Part shown: in pieces, positions 23,606 to 34,599 of the stretch
How the letters are laid out: each line of letters begins with the position of its first letter
Position numbering within the stretch: position 1 is the stretch's first letter
Assembly (NCBI RefSeq): GCF_963678635.1
Contig: NC_087063.1
Span: 45,984,101-46,048,100, forward strand
DNA length: 64,000 nucleotides
From: Symsagittifera roscoffensis
Taxonomy: Eukaryota > Xenacoelomorpha > Acoela > Convolutidae
Reading direction: 5' to 3'
Notes under the pieces: generated by a model
What the model saw: the letters and a program-made list of their open reading frames with translations, nothing else
The model's database searches: none
Told to the model about the DNA's origin: nothing
Made by a program: the position numbers and the translations under genes

Positions 23606-25010
23606 TCTCGATCTTAGCGTCATCCCCAATTCTGAGGACCAATGAGCAACGTGGTTGCTCATGAATGCACTTCCATTATCAGGAATCATTTGTTATGGGA
23701 TACTAAATGTGGTTATTCTTTCTCTAAGAATTTTATGGTTTCTAGAGTATGCATGGGTTCTAGAGTATGCAAGTAAGCAAAAGCTCTTGCTATGACTTGA
23801 TGGTCATAGTGGACCTGTGTGATCGATGTGGATTGTTTTCATTGGGATTGTCCATTGCTGTATGGGAGCTTCATACAAAACCTTTCCTTAAGGTTTGTTT
23901 TTTGACCTTCTAGACAATCATGAAGAAGTATGTTTACCCATTCGTAGAGTCCAGGTCGACAGAAATATCTTTTGTTTGTTTCCAAAGGTTTTGCATCACG
24001 TGATGGCAACTGAGAGGATGTTTATCAGCTAATTCAAAGCAATTCAACACTAGGGAGATGGACAAGCTGATTTTTGGACTGTGAGTGTAGTCAGGATTAT
24101 ATTCGTTAATGCATAAAAGATCATTTTGATCTTCACTTAACAATAATTTAAAATGCTTGATATAAGCTTTTAATCCTTTTTCTTCACTAAGGATTTTTTT
24201 GTTCCTCTCGGGTTTTTCGTTTTGCTGAAGGCAATTCTTGATGTCTACAATTACGGAATCGTTGCATTGTTTCAACGTCTTAAGTTGCTTCCTTTGCGGA
24301 CGCACTCAGTTTAGCTATTAATTCCAGAGAGTTTGCTTTATTATTTTCAGAATGGAGATTAAGGGGGGTGTTCGACTATTTTTGAAGTCGTTGTTTGATT
24401 TTCAAAATCATTTTTAGCTTCAACCAGATCTTCAAGGAGGTTCTCAACATTGCCCTCGCATAAACCAAGCGGTTCTGATTTTTCTAGGGGATCGTCCAGT
24501 GCACCTATTTCATCCGGGTTTTCCTCATTAGTTTTTTGGTCATTTGTTTCTGGGAAAGATGTCGTTTGATTTGGTTAATTTGTTTCCCAAATCGAAAAAA
24601 TTTGTTATGTTTTGAATCGAACTAAGGACTCTTTAAAATAGTCTGGAGCATCTTCATTACTGCTTTCTCCTTTGTCATTTCATTTATCGCTTTCTGTTTT
24701 CCGCAATGACCGGATAGCAATTGTTTTGATGTTTTTTAATCATGTCTATGGAGCACTGAAAAATTAATTTGTTCTCCATTGTCCAAAATAACTTTCATTT
24801 CATTTGGAATAGTTTTAAGCTCAATTTAATAGTTTTGGATATCAGCAAAGACTAAGGTTGAGCCCGGTGTATAAATTATTTTCAAATTGTTCAATTTTAT
24901 CAGTACAACCTGATATTTGAGTTTACGGATATATTCATGTTTCCCAAAATCAGGGAAAATGAGATAGATTTAATATATATTTCGAGTAGAGCCGAGTGGG
25001 CTATATGAGT
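23540..25010 (-). mobile_element. Ty3/Gypsy-type retrotransposon pol fragment, decayed
   Basis: Minus-strand motifs appear in pol order with several frameshifts and stops. An RNase H end of the YTPGSTLVFADI type (near 24850-24890) resembles the family's 'YxPGxxxxxADxLSR'. A zinc-binding integrase region follows, with paired His residues (ADKHPLSCHH, near 24010) and HDCLEGQK (near 23900). The integrase core comes last, with TIHIDHTGPL (near 23820) and PDNGSAFMS (near 23670), which carry the first two acidic catalytic positions. The region past YSPCGK is fused to an inverted repeat. No LTR was found. It is a dead internal fragment. Confidence 0.75.
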
Positions 25011-26815
25011 CCGATAAAGATTATTTTTGGGCATTGAGAAAGGACCTAGATGATTTTTGTAATATTCGTTTCATTTCTGAATTATCAGAAATTTATTCCA
25101 AAATTTCTGCATTTGAGCATTAGTGTAAATGGAGGCACCTCGGCTGGGGGCCAATGAGTTCAGAGGTGTAGTCATTATATCGGTTTGTGTTTCCGTATAT
25201 GACTTTTCTGTTAGTTAAAAAAAAACGATTTAAATCACAAATAAAATGAATAAGAACAGAGCAATTATGATCTGCGCATATCGGTCCTCGACAGACATAT
25301 TAGCACAGAAGCCTCAATGCTCTTCAAAGATCTTTGATAGTTCATGTATTTTCGATAGCTCAGTTTGTAAAACAACTCATTAAGTGCTGTACATCAATTT
25401 CAGCTCATTATTAAAAGGTATGTTCAACTTTTTTGCGAAATTCTGCAGTGCTTTATTCTCGCACCTCACATTTTTCTATTTTTTCTTCAATTATAATTGT
25501 CAATACAAACTACATTCAAGGTATTTCGTGATTAATTGCTCCATTTTGTTCGCAATATCTACTTCTTTGCCATCCGATCCATTGCGTAGTCTCTTTTGTC
25601 ATTTGTCCATCCAAGGATTGCAATATTGGCAACTTTTTTCTCCTGGAATTCTTAATGTCTTCGGATACCAGTGAATCCACTCCAGTAGCGGGACAAGAAG
25701 TAACAACAGTGTCTTAAGAGTAGCTTCCACTAATAATTAAGGCACCAAGTACACTGTTCTTGTATCTCGTTTGGAGACTCTTTACTATTTTTTTATTGTA
25801 TGGGTTACTCACTTGAAAACCCATTTTTTGTTTCAACATTTTTCTCTGTTTCTGTGTTATGAGGTATGTTATATCTGAATGCATCGTTAATAAGTAGTTG
25901 GTCCTGGATTGGACACATCACTTTAAAATAATTTTCTTAGTTGATATTTTTTTGATCAGACGGATTAATCATAAAATAGATTGAACGTTGTTTTTATGCT
26001 TTTCGTTGAAATATTCAACACATTTCTGACCATGTGTTGTCTGTAATTTTGGCTGTCTATGTACTGCAACTCGGTGGTGGTTGAGAATGAGCTTTAATTT
26101 AATAACCTTTTCTCAGTTTTCTCATTAATTTATCCACTGCTTACTTTGAGTTTGATTGAATCAAATATACTGACCTTATTTTCGTTTCGAAGAATCGGAT
26201 CTCTTCACTCAATTCTTCCAACCAATCCGTTCGTTGCTGATTGCAAACCAGCATTAGCATTAATTAGTGCTTATAGTTAGTTAATGATTTCTTTCTCCTA
26301 TTCCCCAAATTCGCTATTTATTATTGTGATGAATTAGAAAGATGTATTGATGCATAAAGTTGATGCGTTTATAGATTTGAACTCTGATAATTGATAGATG
26401 TACGTACCTTTTTTTCAATAGTTGAAGATGAAGGTTAAGTGAATTGAAGTAGCATAAGTGAAATCAGTTTTTTGCGGCTAGTCTTTTGGGACAATTCATA
26501 CTGACTGTGGTAATCCTGTTTGGCTGTGGAAAACCGTCTGACTTTGAAAATCCCATTTCATATTAATATTTTTAGGCTCAACTAGGCGATTTTAGAAGAG
26601 GAAGTGATGAAAAAGTTTCATTTTTTACAGAACTTTGTGGAATCTGAAGCTGAATTTCATTAAATGAATTTCCGAATCTAACTATGTAAAAGTAAGCTCT
26701 CTTTTATGTCTCAAAATAATCACACAGGAAGAAGCATTAGCAGGTGTCAAACATTTGGATATCAAAGCTCTATCATATTAAAACTCAGATGTGAGACCAT
26801 TTTAAGGTTCGTTTC
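25011..26815. other. AT-rich intergenic stretch, possible retroelement debris
   Basis: A minus-strand frame around 25540-25680 reads ...SCQYCNPWMDK with a CxxC pair and could be more of the same decayed retroelement, but it is short and broken. The rest (25700-26815), upstream of the kinase gene, shows nothing I can name; promoter elements are not distinguishable. Confidence 0.3.
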
Positions 26816-27517
26816 ATGTTCTTGGTAGGACTGACTGGTGGCATTGGATCAGGCAAGAGCACTGTTACGTCACTATTACGTAATCATGCAGTCACGGTAT
26901 TCGATTTAGACGAATATGCACGCTTAGTGGTACAGAGAGGAGAACCAGCTTTGACTCAGATCGCGAAACTTTTTGGTCCAGACGTCCTTTTGCCTGATGG
27001 AAATTTAGACAGACCAAAATTAGGTAAAATTATATTCGCGGATGAATCGAAACGAAAAAGCTTGAACGCTATTGTGCACCCAGCCATTTATCGTCGCCTT
27101 TATTTTGACCTTTTTGTTTGTTTTCTGAAAGGGAAACAGTTCGCTGTATTGGATGTCCCTTTATTATTCGAGACAAAGCGAATCTTGAGTATTCTTAATT
27201 GCACTATTGTTGTTTGGTGTCGTAGAGACCAACAAGTCGAAAGGTTAAAAGGCCGAAACGCAGATTGGTCAGGTGAGGAAGTTGAAAATAGAATCAATGC
27301 TCAAATCTCATTGGATGAAAAGAGAGCATATGCGGATCATGTTATTCTAAATGATGGACCAATGGAAAATCTTCTACCTCAAGTGGAAAAAGTGATTGAA
27401 GTTATGAAAAAAAGGAAAAGTCACTGGAAATTTAGACTAATAGCCATATCAGCTGTAACTGGACTATGTCTCATTACATATACTGCACTAAATTATGTCA
27501 GAAATTGGGCACTATAA
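26816..27517 (+). CDS. DCAKD: Dephospho-CoA kinase domain-containing protein
   Basis: Full-length 233-residue intronless gene. CoaE-type kinases phosphorylate dephospho-CoA at the ribose 3'-OH using ATP, the last step of coenzyme A synthesis. Seen here: a P-loop GGIGSGKST (residues 8-16), an FDLDEYAR segment near 29-36, NAIVHP near 91-96 and LDVPLLFET (substrate/lid region) near 119-127. An NRINAQ segment follows, and a C-terminal hydrophobic helix (about 207-228) ends in NWAL. Animal DCAKD proteins (about 231 residues) have the same domain plus a C-terminal membrane anchor, so length and layout match well. The start is the first ATG, directly before the FLVGLTGG strand. Lack of introns is unusual beside its spliced neighbours; an old functional retrocopy is possible. 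Confidence 0.93.
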   Translation: MFLVGLTGGIGSGKSTVTSLLRNHAVTVFDLDEYARLVVQRGEPALTQIAKLFGPDVLLPDGNLDRPKLGKIIFADESKRKSLNAIVHPAIYRRLYFDLFVCFLKGKQFAVLDVPLLFETKRILSILNCTIVVWCRRDQQVERLKGRNADWSGEEVENRINAQISLDEKRAYADHVILNDGPMENLLPQVEKVIEVMKKRKSHWKFRLIAISAVTGLCLITYTALNYVRNWAL

Positions 27518-27710
27518 TATCTATTTTGTTATATATTCGAAATACTTTTCTCATAATTTAGAATTAGATGAAAAAATTTTTAAAAGTTTGATCACCACTA
27601 ATCGGCTAGATCAAAACAAACGGAGTCTTATGCGTCGAAGACTTTATCTAAAGAACGATTTGAAAGAGCTTGTGGAAAAAATTGAAAGTCGTTGTAATTT
27701 TTGCAACTAA
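27495..27710 (+). CDS. Small ORF overlapping the end of the kinase gene, unknown
   Basis: A 71-codon frame, +1 relative to the kinase, starts 23 bp before the kinase stop. Its second half (LDEKIFKSLITTNRL, RRRLYLKNDLKELVEKIE) is charged and helix-like, richer in codon choice than the surrounding DNA. It follows a T-rich run ending AATTTAG (27555), so it may be an exon (alternative 3' end or next gene) rather than a separate ORF. It ends CNFCN. No family recognised; could be chance. Confidence 0.3.
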   Translation: MSEIGHYNIYFVIYSKYFSHNLELDEKIFKSLITTNRLDQNKRSLMRRRLYLKNDLKELVEKIESRCNFCN

Positions 27711-28270
27711 TTTTTTGATAACTTTTCATTTTTTAAGTGGTTTATCTTATTTTATACCTTATATTGGGTTGCTGGAACGACAAATTAGATTTCTTAAATG
27801 CTTTTTTGTGTTTTAGATTGGTGGAGCTTTTGTTATGCGAGTTTCAAAACTGAATAGCTTGAAATTTTGTTTTTGGCTCAAAGTGTGTGTAACCAAGTAT
27901 TTTAGGCTAAGTTTCAGCTCGGAAAATGGTTCTTAGTGTTCATTCAACGCTTGAGACTGTATGCCTGGGCAATTTTCCTCAAGTTCTACATCATTTGAGA
28001 TAAACGCATGAGTTTTTACGAAGACGCTGTTTTTGTTCAAATCCTTTTCCGATTCTGTGTCTACTCTAGTTAGCGTGTAATGTAATACTTTTTGTAAGGC
28101 ATGTTATGCTCTGCCTCAGTGTGAAAATTCAGATTCAATTTTAGCGATATTTCGATGTGTCAAAATATTTCAAAAATTAGTTGCTTAAAAATACGACTTT
28201 TGTCTGTAGCTTAATTACCCAGTACAAAAACTCTTCCGTCACTCTAAAAAAAAGGATACTTTTTTATTAT
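27711..28270. other. Intergenic, nothing recognised
   Basis: AT-rich DNA downstream of the kinase gene. No clear AATAAA close to the stop and no coding signal seen. Confidence 0.4.
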
Positions 28271-28791
28271 TGTTCCGACTTTCGTAACGAAAGTAAATAT
28301 TTGTGCTCGGGGTGTGTTTTTTTAGACAAATTTCGACTTTTTAACTAGCCATTTTTGACGGATTTTTTTATATCATTCAAAAGGTATTGTTGTCTTGAGC
28401 GTGAATTTGAAAAAGATGTTTTACCTGTGATCATTTTTCGGTTAAGTTATGGGGGTTTAAAGATTGCCATTTTGGCCAATTTGGGACAATTAACGCTCGA
28501 TATATTTCGCGCTATTAACGCGTGAGCGGAGGTTTGTCCGTCTTGGAAGTTGTTCCAAATTGGTTGAAGAAAGCTGATTTGCCATAATTTATTTGTTACT
28601 AGGAGCGAAATCTATCACTTTGTACGTTATATGGCGTGTGGTGGGATGTTTTTCACAAAATATCTCAAATTTTAATAAAACATTTCATTTTTTTATTATT
28701 ACATTTAATTTTTTCGTGTTATTACTGCTCGATAGACGTTAAAAGGCAGTTGGAACATTCAGGGCTTCGCCCTGGTACGAGCAGTCTTGTT
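28271..28791 (+). mobile_element. M-family short non-coding element, copy 1
   Basis: ~520-bp element without coding capacity. It begins TGTTCCGACTTTCG (the following ACGAAAGT gives a small hairpin) and carries a TTAACGC...GCGCTATTAACGCG core. It ends with a subterminal hairpin CAGGGCTTCGCCCTG followed by GAGCAGTCTTGTT. GTTCCGAC at the start is mirrored by (G)TCGGAAC about 45 bp from the end. Confidence 0.85.
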
Positions 28792-28927
28792 TGAAGTTTT
28801 TGCTGACTAATCTGTAATGAAAAGAAAAATAATTGCCCCTTTGAAAAGGGTTGACTTTAATTATAATTCTGTAAATTATTTAGTTTTGTTCGTACATCCA
28901 CTGATGCATGGAAGTCTGAAGAAAAGT

Positions 28928-29455
28928 AACAAGACTGCTCGTATCAGGGCAAAGTCTTGAATGTTCCGACTGCATTTTAAGGTCTATGGAGCAGTAACAA
29001 CATAAAAACTTTTATTGTTATAGATTATATAACGATTTTTTTATTTTGAAATTTTGTGAAAATCATCCCCCAACCCGCCATATGAAGTACAAAGTGATAG
29101 ATTTTGCTCCTAGTAACAAATAAATTACGGCAAATCAGCTTTCTTCAACCAATTTGGAACAATTTCCAAGACGGATTAAATCTCCGCTTACGCGTTAATA
29201 GCGCGACATATATCGCGCGTTAATTGTCCCAAATTGTCCAAAATGGCTATCTTTAAACCCCTTTAAATAACTTTACGAGAATTGATCACAGAGGAAATAT
29301 CTTTTCTAATTTAAGCTCAAGACGACAGTACTTTTTGAATGATATTAAAAAAATTCCGTCAAAAATGGCTAGTTAAAAATTCGAAATTTGTCTGAAGAAA
29401 AAAACCCACCCCGAGCACAAGTATTCCGTTACTTTCGTTACGAAAGTCGGAACAA
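28928..29455 (-). mobile_element. M-family element, copy 2
   Basis: Full-length reverse-orientation copy (AACAAGACTGCTCG ... CGAAAGTCGGAACAA). With copy 1 it forms an inverted pair separated by ~136 bp. Confidence 0.85.
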
Positions 29456-29842
29456 AAATTTCGGAACAATAAATTCATATACTCTATGCGCACGATATCT
29501 ACACGAATTTAGCTGTGGTAATTCTCTGAATCTCTTGCGTCAACCAATCAGATTAATTTGTCAGCTCCTGGAACGGTATGGTTTTAAGGTTGTCTTCACG
29601 TAGACCGCACAACGGGATGCATGAATACATCTGGAAATTAAAATTGGCTTCGTGAACTTTGAAATTGAATGGTAGACATCAAACATTTTTTTTATAAATT
29701 GATTCAAAAATACGAGGAGCAGAACCATGAGTTATTTCTGAAATCGCAAGCACGGTAAGTCGACTCATACTATAAACTACTTTTTCTATAAACTATATAT
29801 TGGGGTTTTAGAAAATACTTTGTATTTGCTGTTCATGGAATT

Positions 29843-30067
29843 CTACATGGTGTCAAAGTGAGCGAGACGCCAGTCGCCCTTAGGTTGTATCTGTATGACC
29901 TTGGCGGCCACTGGACTGCGTCCGGCCACTCTTCGTTTGATGTCCTGGTGGAGACACTGGGCCACAAAGTTGTTCAGGTAGCTCATGTCCTCCTTGTCCA
30001 CTTTGACAAATGTGTCCTCCGGTCTTTGAGGGAACGCCCACTTGAAGTTTTTCACCCACGCTTTCGC
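29843..30067 (-). CDS. Unrecognised spliced gene, last exon
   Basis: Terminal coding exon, 75 codons with stop. The acceptor TTCTCTTAG precedes GCG (phase 0). It reads KAWVKNFKWAFPQRPEDTF, then ...VDKEDMSYLNNFVAQCL..., and ends DWRLAHFDTM-stop. Codon use is GC-richer than the flanks, supporting real selection. The predicted protein is soluble, basic and without obvious membrane segments. I do not recognise the family. Confidence 0.65.
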   Translation of the reverse strand, partial: AKAWVKNFKWAFPQRPEDTFVKVDKEDMSYLNNFVAQCLHQDIKRRVAGRSPVAAKVIQIQPKGDWRLAHFDTM

Positions 30068-30167
30068 CTAAGAGAACGGATCGGATTTTTTGCTAGCACA
30101 AAGTCAATGATGTGCACTTTTCTTAAAATTTAATTGACCTTGCTAACTTGTTGTCTCCGTTTCTTAC

Positions 30168-30263
30168 ATTAATTGATGGTAGTCCTACTGCGGGGCCACT
30201 TTTTTCGGAGTCTCCGATTTGGTTGCTGATCGTGCTCAAAAATACATGCTTTCCTTGAGGTGT
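30168..30263 (-). CDS. Unrecognised spliced gene, exon 4 of 5
   Basis: 32 codons in phase 0, bounded by acceptor GCGCTTTTAG and donor AAT|GTAAGA. It reads TPQGKHVFLSTISNQIGDS and ends GLPSIN. Phase matches both neighbours (100-bp intron to the last exon). Confidence 0.5.
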
Positions 30264-30641
30264 CTAAAAGCGCTCGTGAAAAATCTATGCACAAAAAATG
30301 AAATAAATGTACTAATAAATGATAGTCATCTAGTCGGAAATTGGATGCTCTCTTTTCATCAGCGCAAATAAAGTTGTAAGAAACTGGAGTAAATATCCAT
30401 CATATTTCTGTAATTTTTAGAGATCTCAAATTTGACATTTTTCTGAAAAATCGGACCTCAAGTCAAGGCGATGAACTGCCACAGACAAAGCAGGACAAGT
30501 TTGATTTTACAGTTTGTCCTATTTCAATTTAGATTCTGTAGTATGCAATGAACGCTATTGTCTCCAACATAAAAATCAGCGATGATTTGAGACCCATAGT
30601 TATAATAGAAACTCACGAGTGAAAGGGAAGTACGTGGTTAC

Positions 30642-30744
30642 CTCGAATGGTTGGTCGGAGAGACACCTTTGTCGCATGACTAATACCTTCGGATTCAAGG
30701 AGAAGATGCGATCAAACGTCCCGAAGTGATTCAGTTCCGCCTCA
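30642..30744 (-). CDS. Unrecognised spliced gene, exon 3 of 5
   Basis: Acceptor TTTAGATTTCAG, donor GAG|GTAACC. Reads EAELNHFGTFDRIFSLNPK ... RCLSDQPFE, 34 codons plus one base. The donor at phase 0 agrees with the next exon. The frame is also open upstream to an ATG (30797), so an alternative first exon cannot be excluded. Confidence 0.5.
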
Positions 30745-31218
30745 CTGAAATCTAAAATAAATCCGAGATTACTTGCGACTAATTCATCCCACGACATGTT
30801 TTGTATGATCAGTTCCAGTGAGCCCAGCTTTCATATGCTTTGGTTATTTTGAGTGAATTGTGCAAATGTTTGAAATGGCATCATTCTTCTTCCTTAATAC
30901 TAAAATTACGAATCACTATAATCAAAAGTGGCCTCAGGAATTAAACCTCGATCATACATTGAACAGTTAATAGTCATCAGAGCTTATGATTATTTTGTTC
31001 GTTTTAAGTACAAAAACACGAAGTATGAGAAATGCTCGTAAAAATTATTCCTGATAGTTAGTTTTTCTAAATCCTGGGCATGGCAAACACTGACTTTAAT
31101 TGCATGGATGTCGTAAAATAGCATCCTCATGGTTATAAATTCTCCCCTGGTGGTTAGAAGTAAATTCACTGTTAACTAACTCGTTGGTTCCTTTTTCGAC
31201 TCGCACAATGGCGAGTAC

Positions 31219-31767
31219 ATGGGGTCAGTGCTGAAGGCCAGAGACACCAAAACAGTCTTATCCTCCTCCCCCTTTTCCCCTGTTTCCGGATTGACATCTG
31301 GCTTCTTTCCCCCAATCAGCGGTCGATTGAGGTCGACTATCACACTGCCTCGTTCTAATTTTGTACCTTCGGCTGTTTTGTCGTTCTTCAGATTCGGAAG
31401 TCGCCGAACGATCTCAACCATACTATAAGGATTGTTGTCGTCACTGCTTGTCGTGTTCTTATCAATTTCGACGAAGCGAGAGAGAGTTTGAAATATTTCC
31501 TTGAAGCAAAGCGAGTGAGGGAGAAAAGAGACTAGTAAGTATTCTATGTCTGGAACAATTTTAGCCTCGTTTTCGATTTTTGGTTTTAGTTTGGCGGTGA
31601 ACTTGATTCCTAATTTCACTTTGTTCCACTTCTTCTTTCCCGAGGCAAGTGCAGCCGCGGAGTTTGGTGTAGCTGGAGCCAGAGTCGACTGGGGTTTGGA
31701 CCCTTCGTTGGGCGGCGGTGTCAGCGATTCGTCAGGTTTTCCTGAGTTGTCTATCGATTGATTGCGT
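31219..31767 (-). CDS. Unrecognised spliced gene, large exon 2
   Basis: Acceptor GTCCTTTCAG. It encodes a Ser/Pro/Asn-rich start, a basic patch (ASGKKKWNKVKLGIKFTAKL), an ordered-looking middle (PDIEYLLVSFLPHSLCFKEI, MVEIVRRLPNL) and a Lys/Glu loop (PETGEKGEEDK). The frame continues to a TAG at 31176. A donor at 31218 (CCCAT|GTACTC), though weak, is the one whose phase (2) fits exon 3. If it is not used, the protein ends KKEPTS and the three downstream exons belong to another gene. Confidence 0.6.
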
Positions 31768-31927
31768 CTGAAAGGACAGTTACTAAGCTAAGAACAAAAA
31801 TTACCAAGTCAATCTACTTTTGGTTGAATCCTCGGGTTTTCAAAATACAGATGGTAAGAATTAACAAGTAGAATGTTCGTTTTAAGCTGATAAAAAATTT
31901 AAGCTGAACAGGTTGAAATTGACTTAC

Positions 31928-31935
31928 GACTCCAT
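31928..31935 (-). CDS. Unrecognised spliced gene, first coding exon (start codon)
   Basis: ATGGAGTC followed by a strong donor GTAAGTC. Joining to the 31767 acceptor gives MESRNQSIDNSG... in the open frame, which sets the start. The rest of the exon upstream would be 5' UTR. Confidence 0.5.
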
Positions 31936-33695
31936 ATTGATGTAGAAGTAAAACTGCCAAATGAAATAGCATAATTCTTAGTGCAGTGCGCGGTAATAAA
32001 TTATGTGAATTTGGTATTCTGAAGCTGTATGCTTTTGACATCTGTTAATGTGACTGGTCCAATCGACAGGAAAAAAGGAAAGAATCCTTAAGTCGACTGG
32101 TAAATTCCGACATATTTTTGACGGCAGTTGCCTATTTTGAGGTCTTAGTGAACAATGGTACTTTGTTTTGAAGTTGAAGGAAAAATGTCTAATATTCAAG
32201 TGTTATTGAACTTAGCGATGAACGCTTAATATTTAGGGCTATTTTTAATGAAAAAACTACAAATTTGTTCATGCCTACAATTGCTATGAGTTTTTGATAT
32301 TTAAAGCTTGAATATTTTGTCAAATGAGGAAATGGAATTCATATCTGTGAAAATGTGAGAAAAAATCATTGAACCGTTACTGCACCTTAGCATTTATAAA
32401 TTTTACTGAATAAATTCAGTTTTGAGAACCGCGATTGGGTACCGCAATAGTTCCAAATTTTAATCTTAAACTTTATACAAAAAGCCCAAAGTGGTTTATG
32501 AGCAGCTAAAAAGCTTTTTACACAAGCAAAACTTGTATGATAGTATGATCTCTCTTTTTGTTCCAACCTAAGTCGCAAATATTAGTGATCATTTTGAGAG
32601 TTCTTTTTGATCAATAACAAATATTAAGTACAGGCAATACTAAGGATAATAACAGACTATTATATTACAAGTTATATTAGCTTCAAGGTATCATGGATCT
32701 GTAGCGTGGAGGTAGGGAAGGAGACCCGCAACAAAATCGAACCTGGGCAAAGTCAGGTGTTTTTAATTAACTTTTCCGTATACTAATTAAATGCATTCGC
32801 TCTATAAATTGGAGCATGTTAGTTGGTATTTTTTTTTGAAATTGGCTCGTTCTGCTAATGCGTCATAATTGAATTGCTTCACTTAGTAATTATGTAGACT
32901 CATAATTGGCGTGCGTCTTTACAGAACTTTTTGTAGACTCAAAGTTTTAAGCATTAAGTTTTTCCCAGTTGCGTTATCGGTCATATTTTTGCTTGTGTAT
33001 GCGAAGTGCAACTTCGCCTGTGTTAAAAGTTCAATTTTTTTGACCATGCAAACAAGTAAATTCCCCTGGTTAATGGAAAAAATGGAGACAAAATTAGGTA
33101 GATTTAATGGAGAAAAAATATCATTTTGTCCAAAATTAACTTTCAGAATAGCCTGAATATCAAACCTATTAATTTAATTTAATAAATTTAATTTCTTCGA
33201 ACGTGATAGCTATTGTCTTAGCTTTGATGTCAGTTTTTACATAATACTGGTAAAATCAATTTAAAAACTCAACTGAAACAACATTATTAATGACAGGATA
33301 GCTTATTTCTTTGGCTATTTTCCTGTTAATTTCTGGCGTTCAAGCAATTTTGATTACGGTTAAAATATGTTTTTTTAATACAGCTCAAAAACATGAAAGG
33401 CTTGCAAGACAACTAAAAGTTTTTGAAAAACACTTGATTGCGTATACAACTTTTTTCCAGTATACAAGTAAAATCCAATTTAGAAAACTGTGCTAATTTC
33501 GTTTAATGCAGATATTTTTTCAGAATTCATGCATGGCTATTTTCACGTAGTTCACTCCGTCAACGTTGGAGGTAGTTCACTTTGGCACTTATCTCGCCAT
33601 TTTGTTATTCTATCATGAGAATATCCCAAGTCAAAAACCGAAAGCAATTAAAATACTAACTGCTTGAAACTGTCTGAACACATAAAATCCGTTCT
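31936..33695. other. Intergenic, nothing firmly recognised
   Basis: AT-rich. Two plus-strand frames (32911-33156 and 33311-33496) contain hydrophobic runs, but they lack splice context, family motifs or codon bias. Treated as chance. Confidence 0.4.
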
Positions 33696-34214
33696 TGTTC
33701 CGACTTTCGATACGAAAGTAACGGAATATTTGTGCTCGGGTGGGTTTTTTTTTCTTCAGACAAATTTCGACTTTTTAACTAGCCATTTTTGACGGAATTG
33801 TTTTATATCATTCAAGGTATTGTTGACCTGAGCTTGAATTTGAAAAGATATTTCACCTGTGATCATTTTTCGTAAAGTTATGGGGGTTTAAAGATTGCCA
33901 TTTTGGTCAATTTGGGACAATTAACGCGCGATAAATTTCGCGCTATTAACGCGTAAGCCGAGATTTAATCCGTCTAAGAAATTGTTCCTAATTGGTTCAA
34001 GGAAGCTTATATGCCATAATTGATTTGTTAATAGCCGCAAAATCTACCACTTTAAACTTAATATTACCTGAGGGGGGATGTTTTTAAATAAAATCTCCTA
34101 TTTTTTCAAATTTTTTTTTTATTACATTGAAAATTTTCATTTTATTAATGCTCCATAGACCTTAAAAGGCAGTTGGAACATTCAGGGCTTCGCCCTGATA
34201 CGAGCAGTCTTGTT
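33696..34214 (+). mobile_element. M-family element, copy 3
   Basis: Full-length forward copy, TGTTCCGACTTTCGATACG to GAGCAGTCTTGTT, with both hairpins intact. Confidence 0.85.
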
Positions 34215-34325
34215 TAATTTTGAGTTTTATTTTAATTTGATCCAATTTAGAGTCATCGGTAATTTTGATTTACTAATTAAAAGACCAAAGATTTTTTGAA
34301 AATTTAAAAACGTATTGCTGTGACC

Positions 34326-34495
34326 ACTAAATCAAGGGATAGAACTGTCGTCGATGTGTTTTCACGACTACTTTTACGTAACTCAAGGAAAGCTCGCAGG
34401 TGGTCCAGTGTGGCTTCATTGAGTTTTTGAGTTTCTTTTCTTAAATCGTAGCCAGGACATTCTGTGCTCCTTGCACAGTAACCGACTATCCTTAA
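34326..34495 (-). other. Orphan open stretch, possible exon remnant
   Basis: An uninterrupted minus-strand frame of ~56 codons without its own Met (VGYCARSTECPGYDLRKE, then LNEATLDHLRAFLELRK). Composition is protein-like and unlike the flanks. No clear splice sites. Function unknown. Confidence 0.25.
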
Positions 34496-34599
34496 GTGTT
34501 TTTGTTTTCAAACAAATTATCGAAAAAATTGTACAAGATGTCAACATCAAATAAAAAATATTAAAGCAACAAAAGATAACAAAGTTCAAATTTTGTCAG

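Noticed and set aside
23540..25010. Endogenous retrovirus with envelope
   Set aside because: Only decayed pol motifs of a Gypsy-type element are visible. No envelope-like frame or LTRs were seen.
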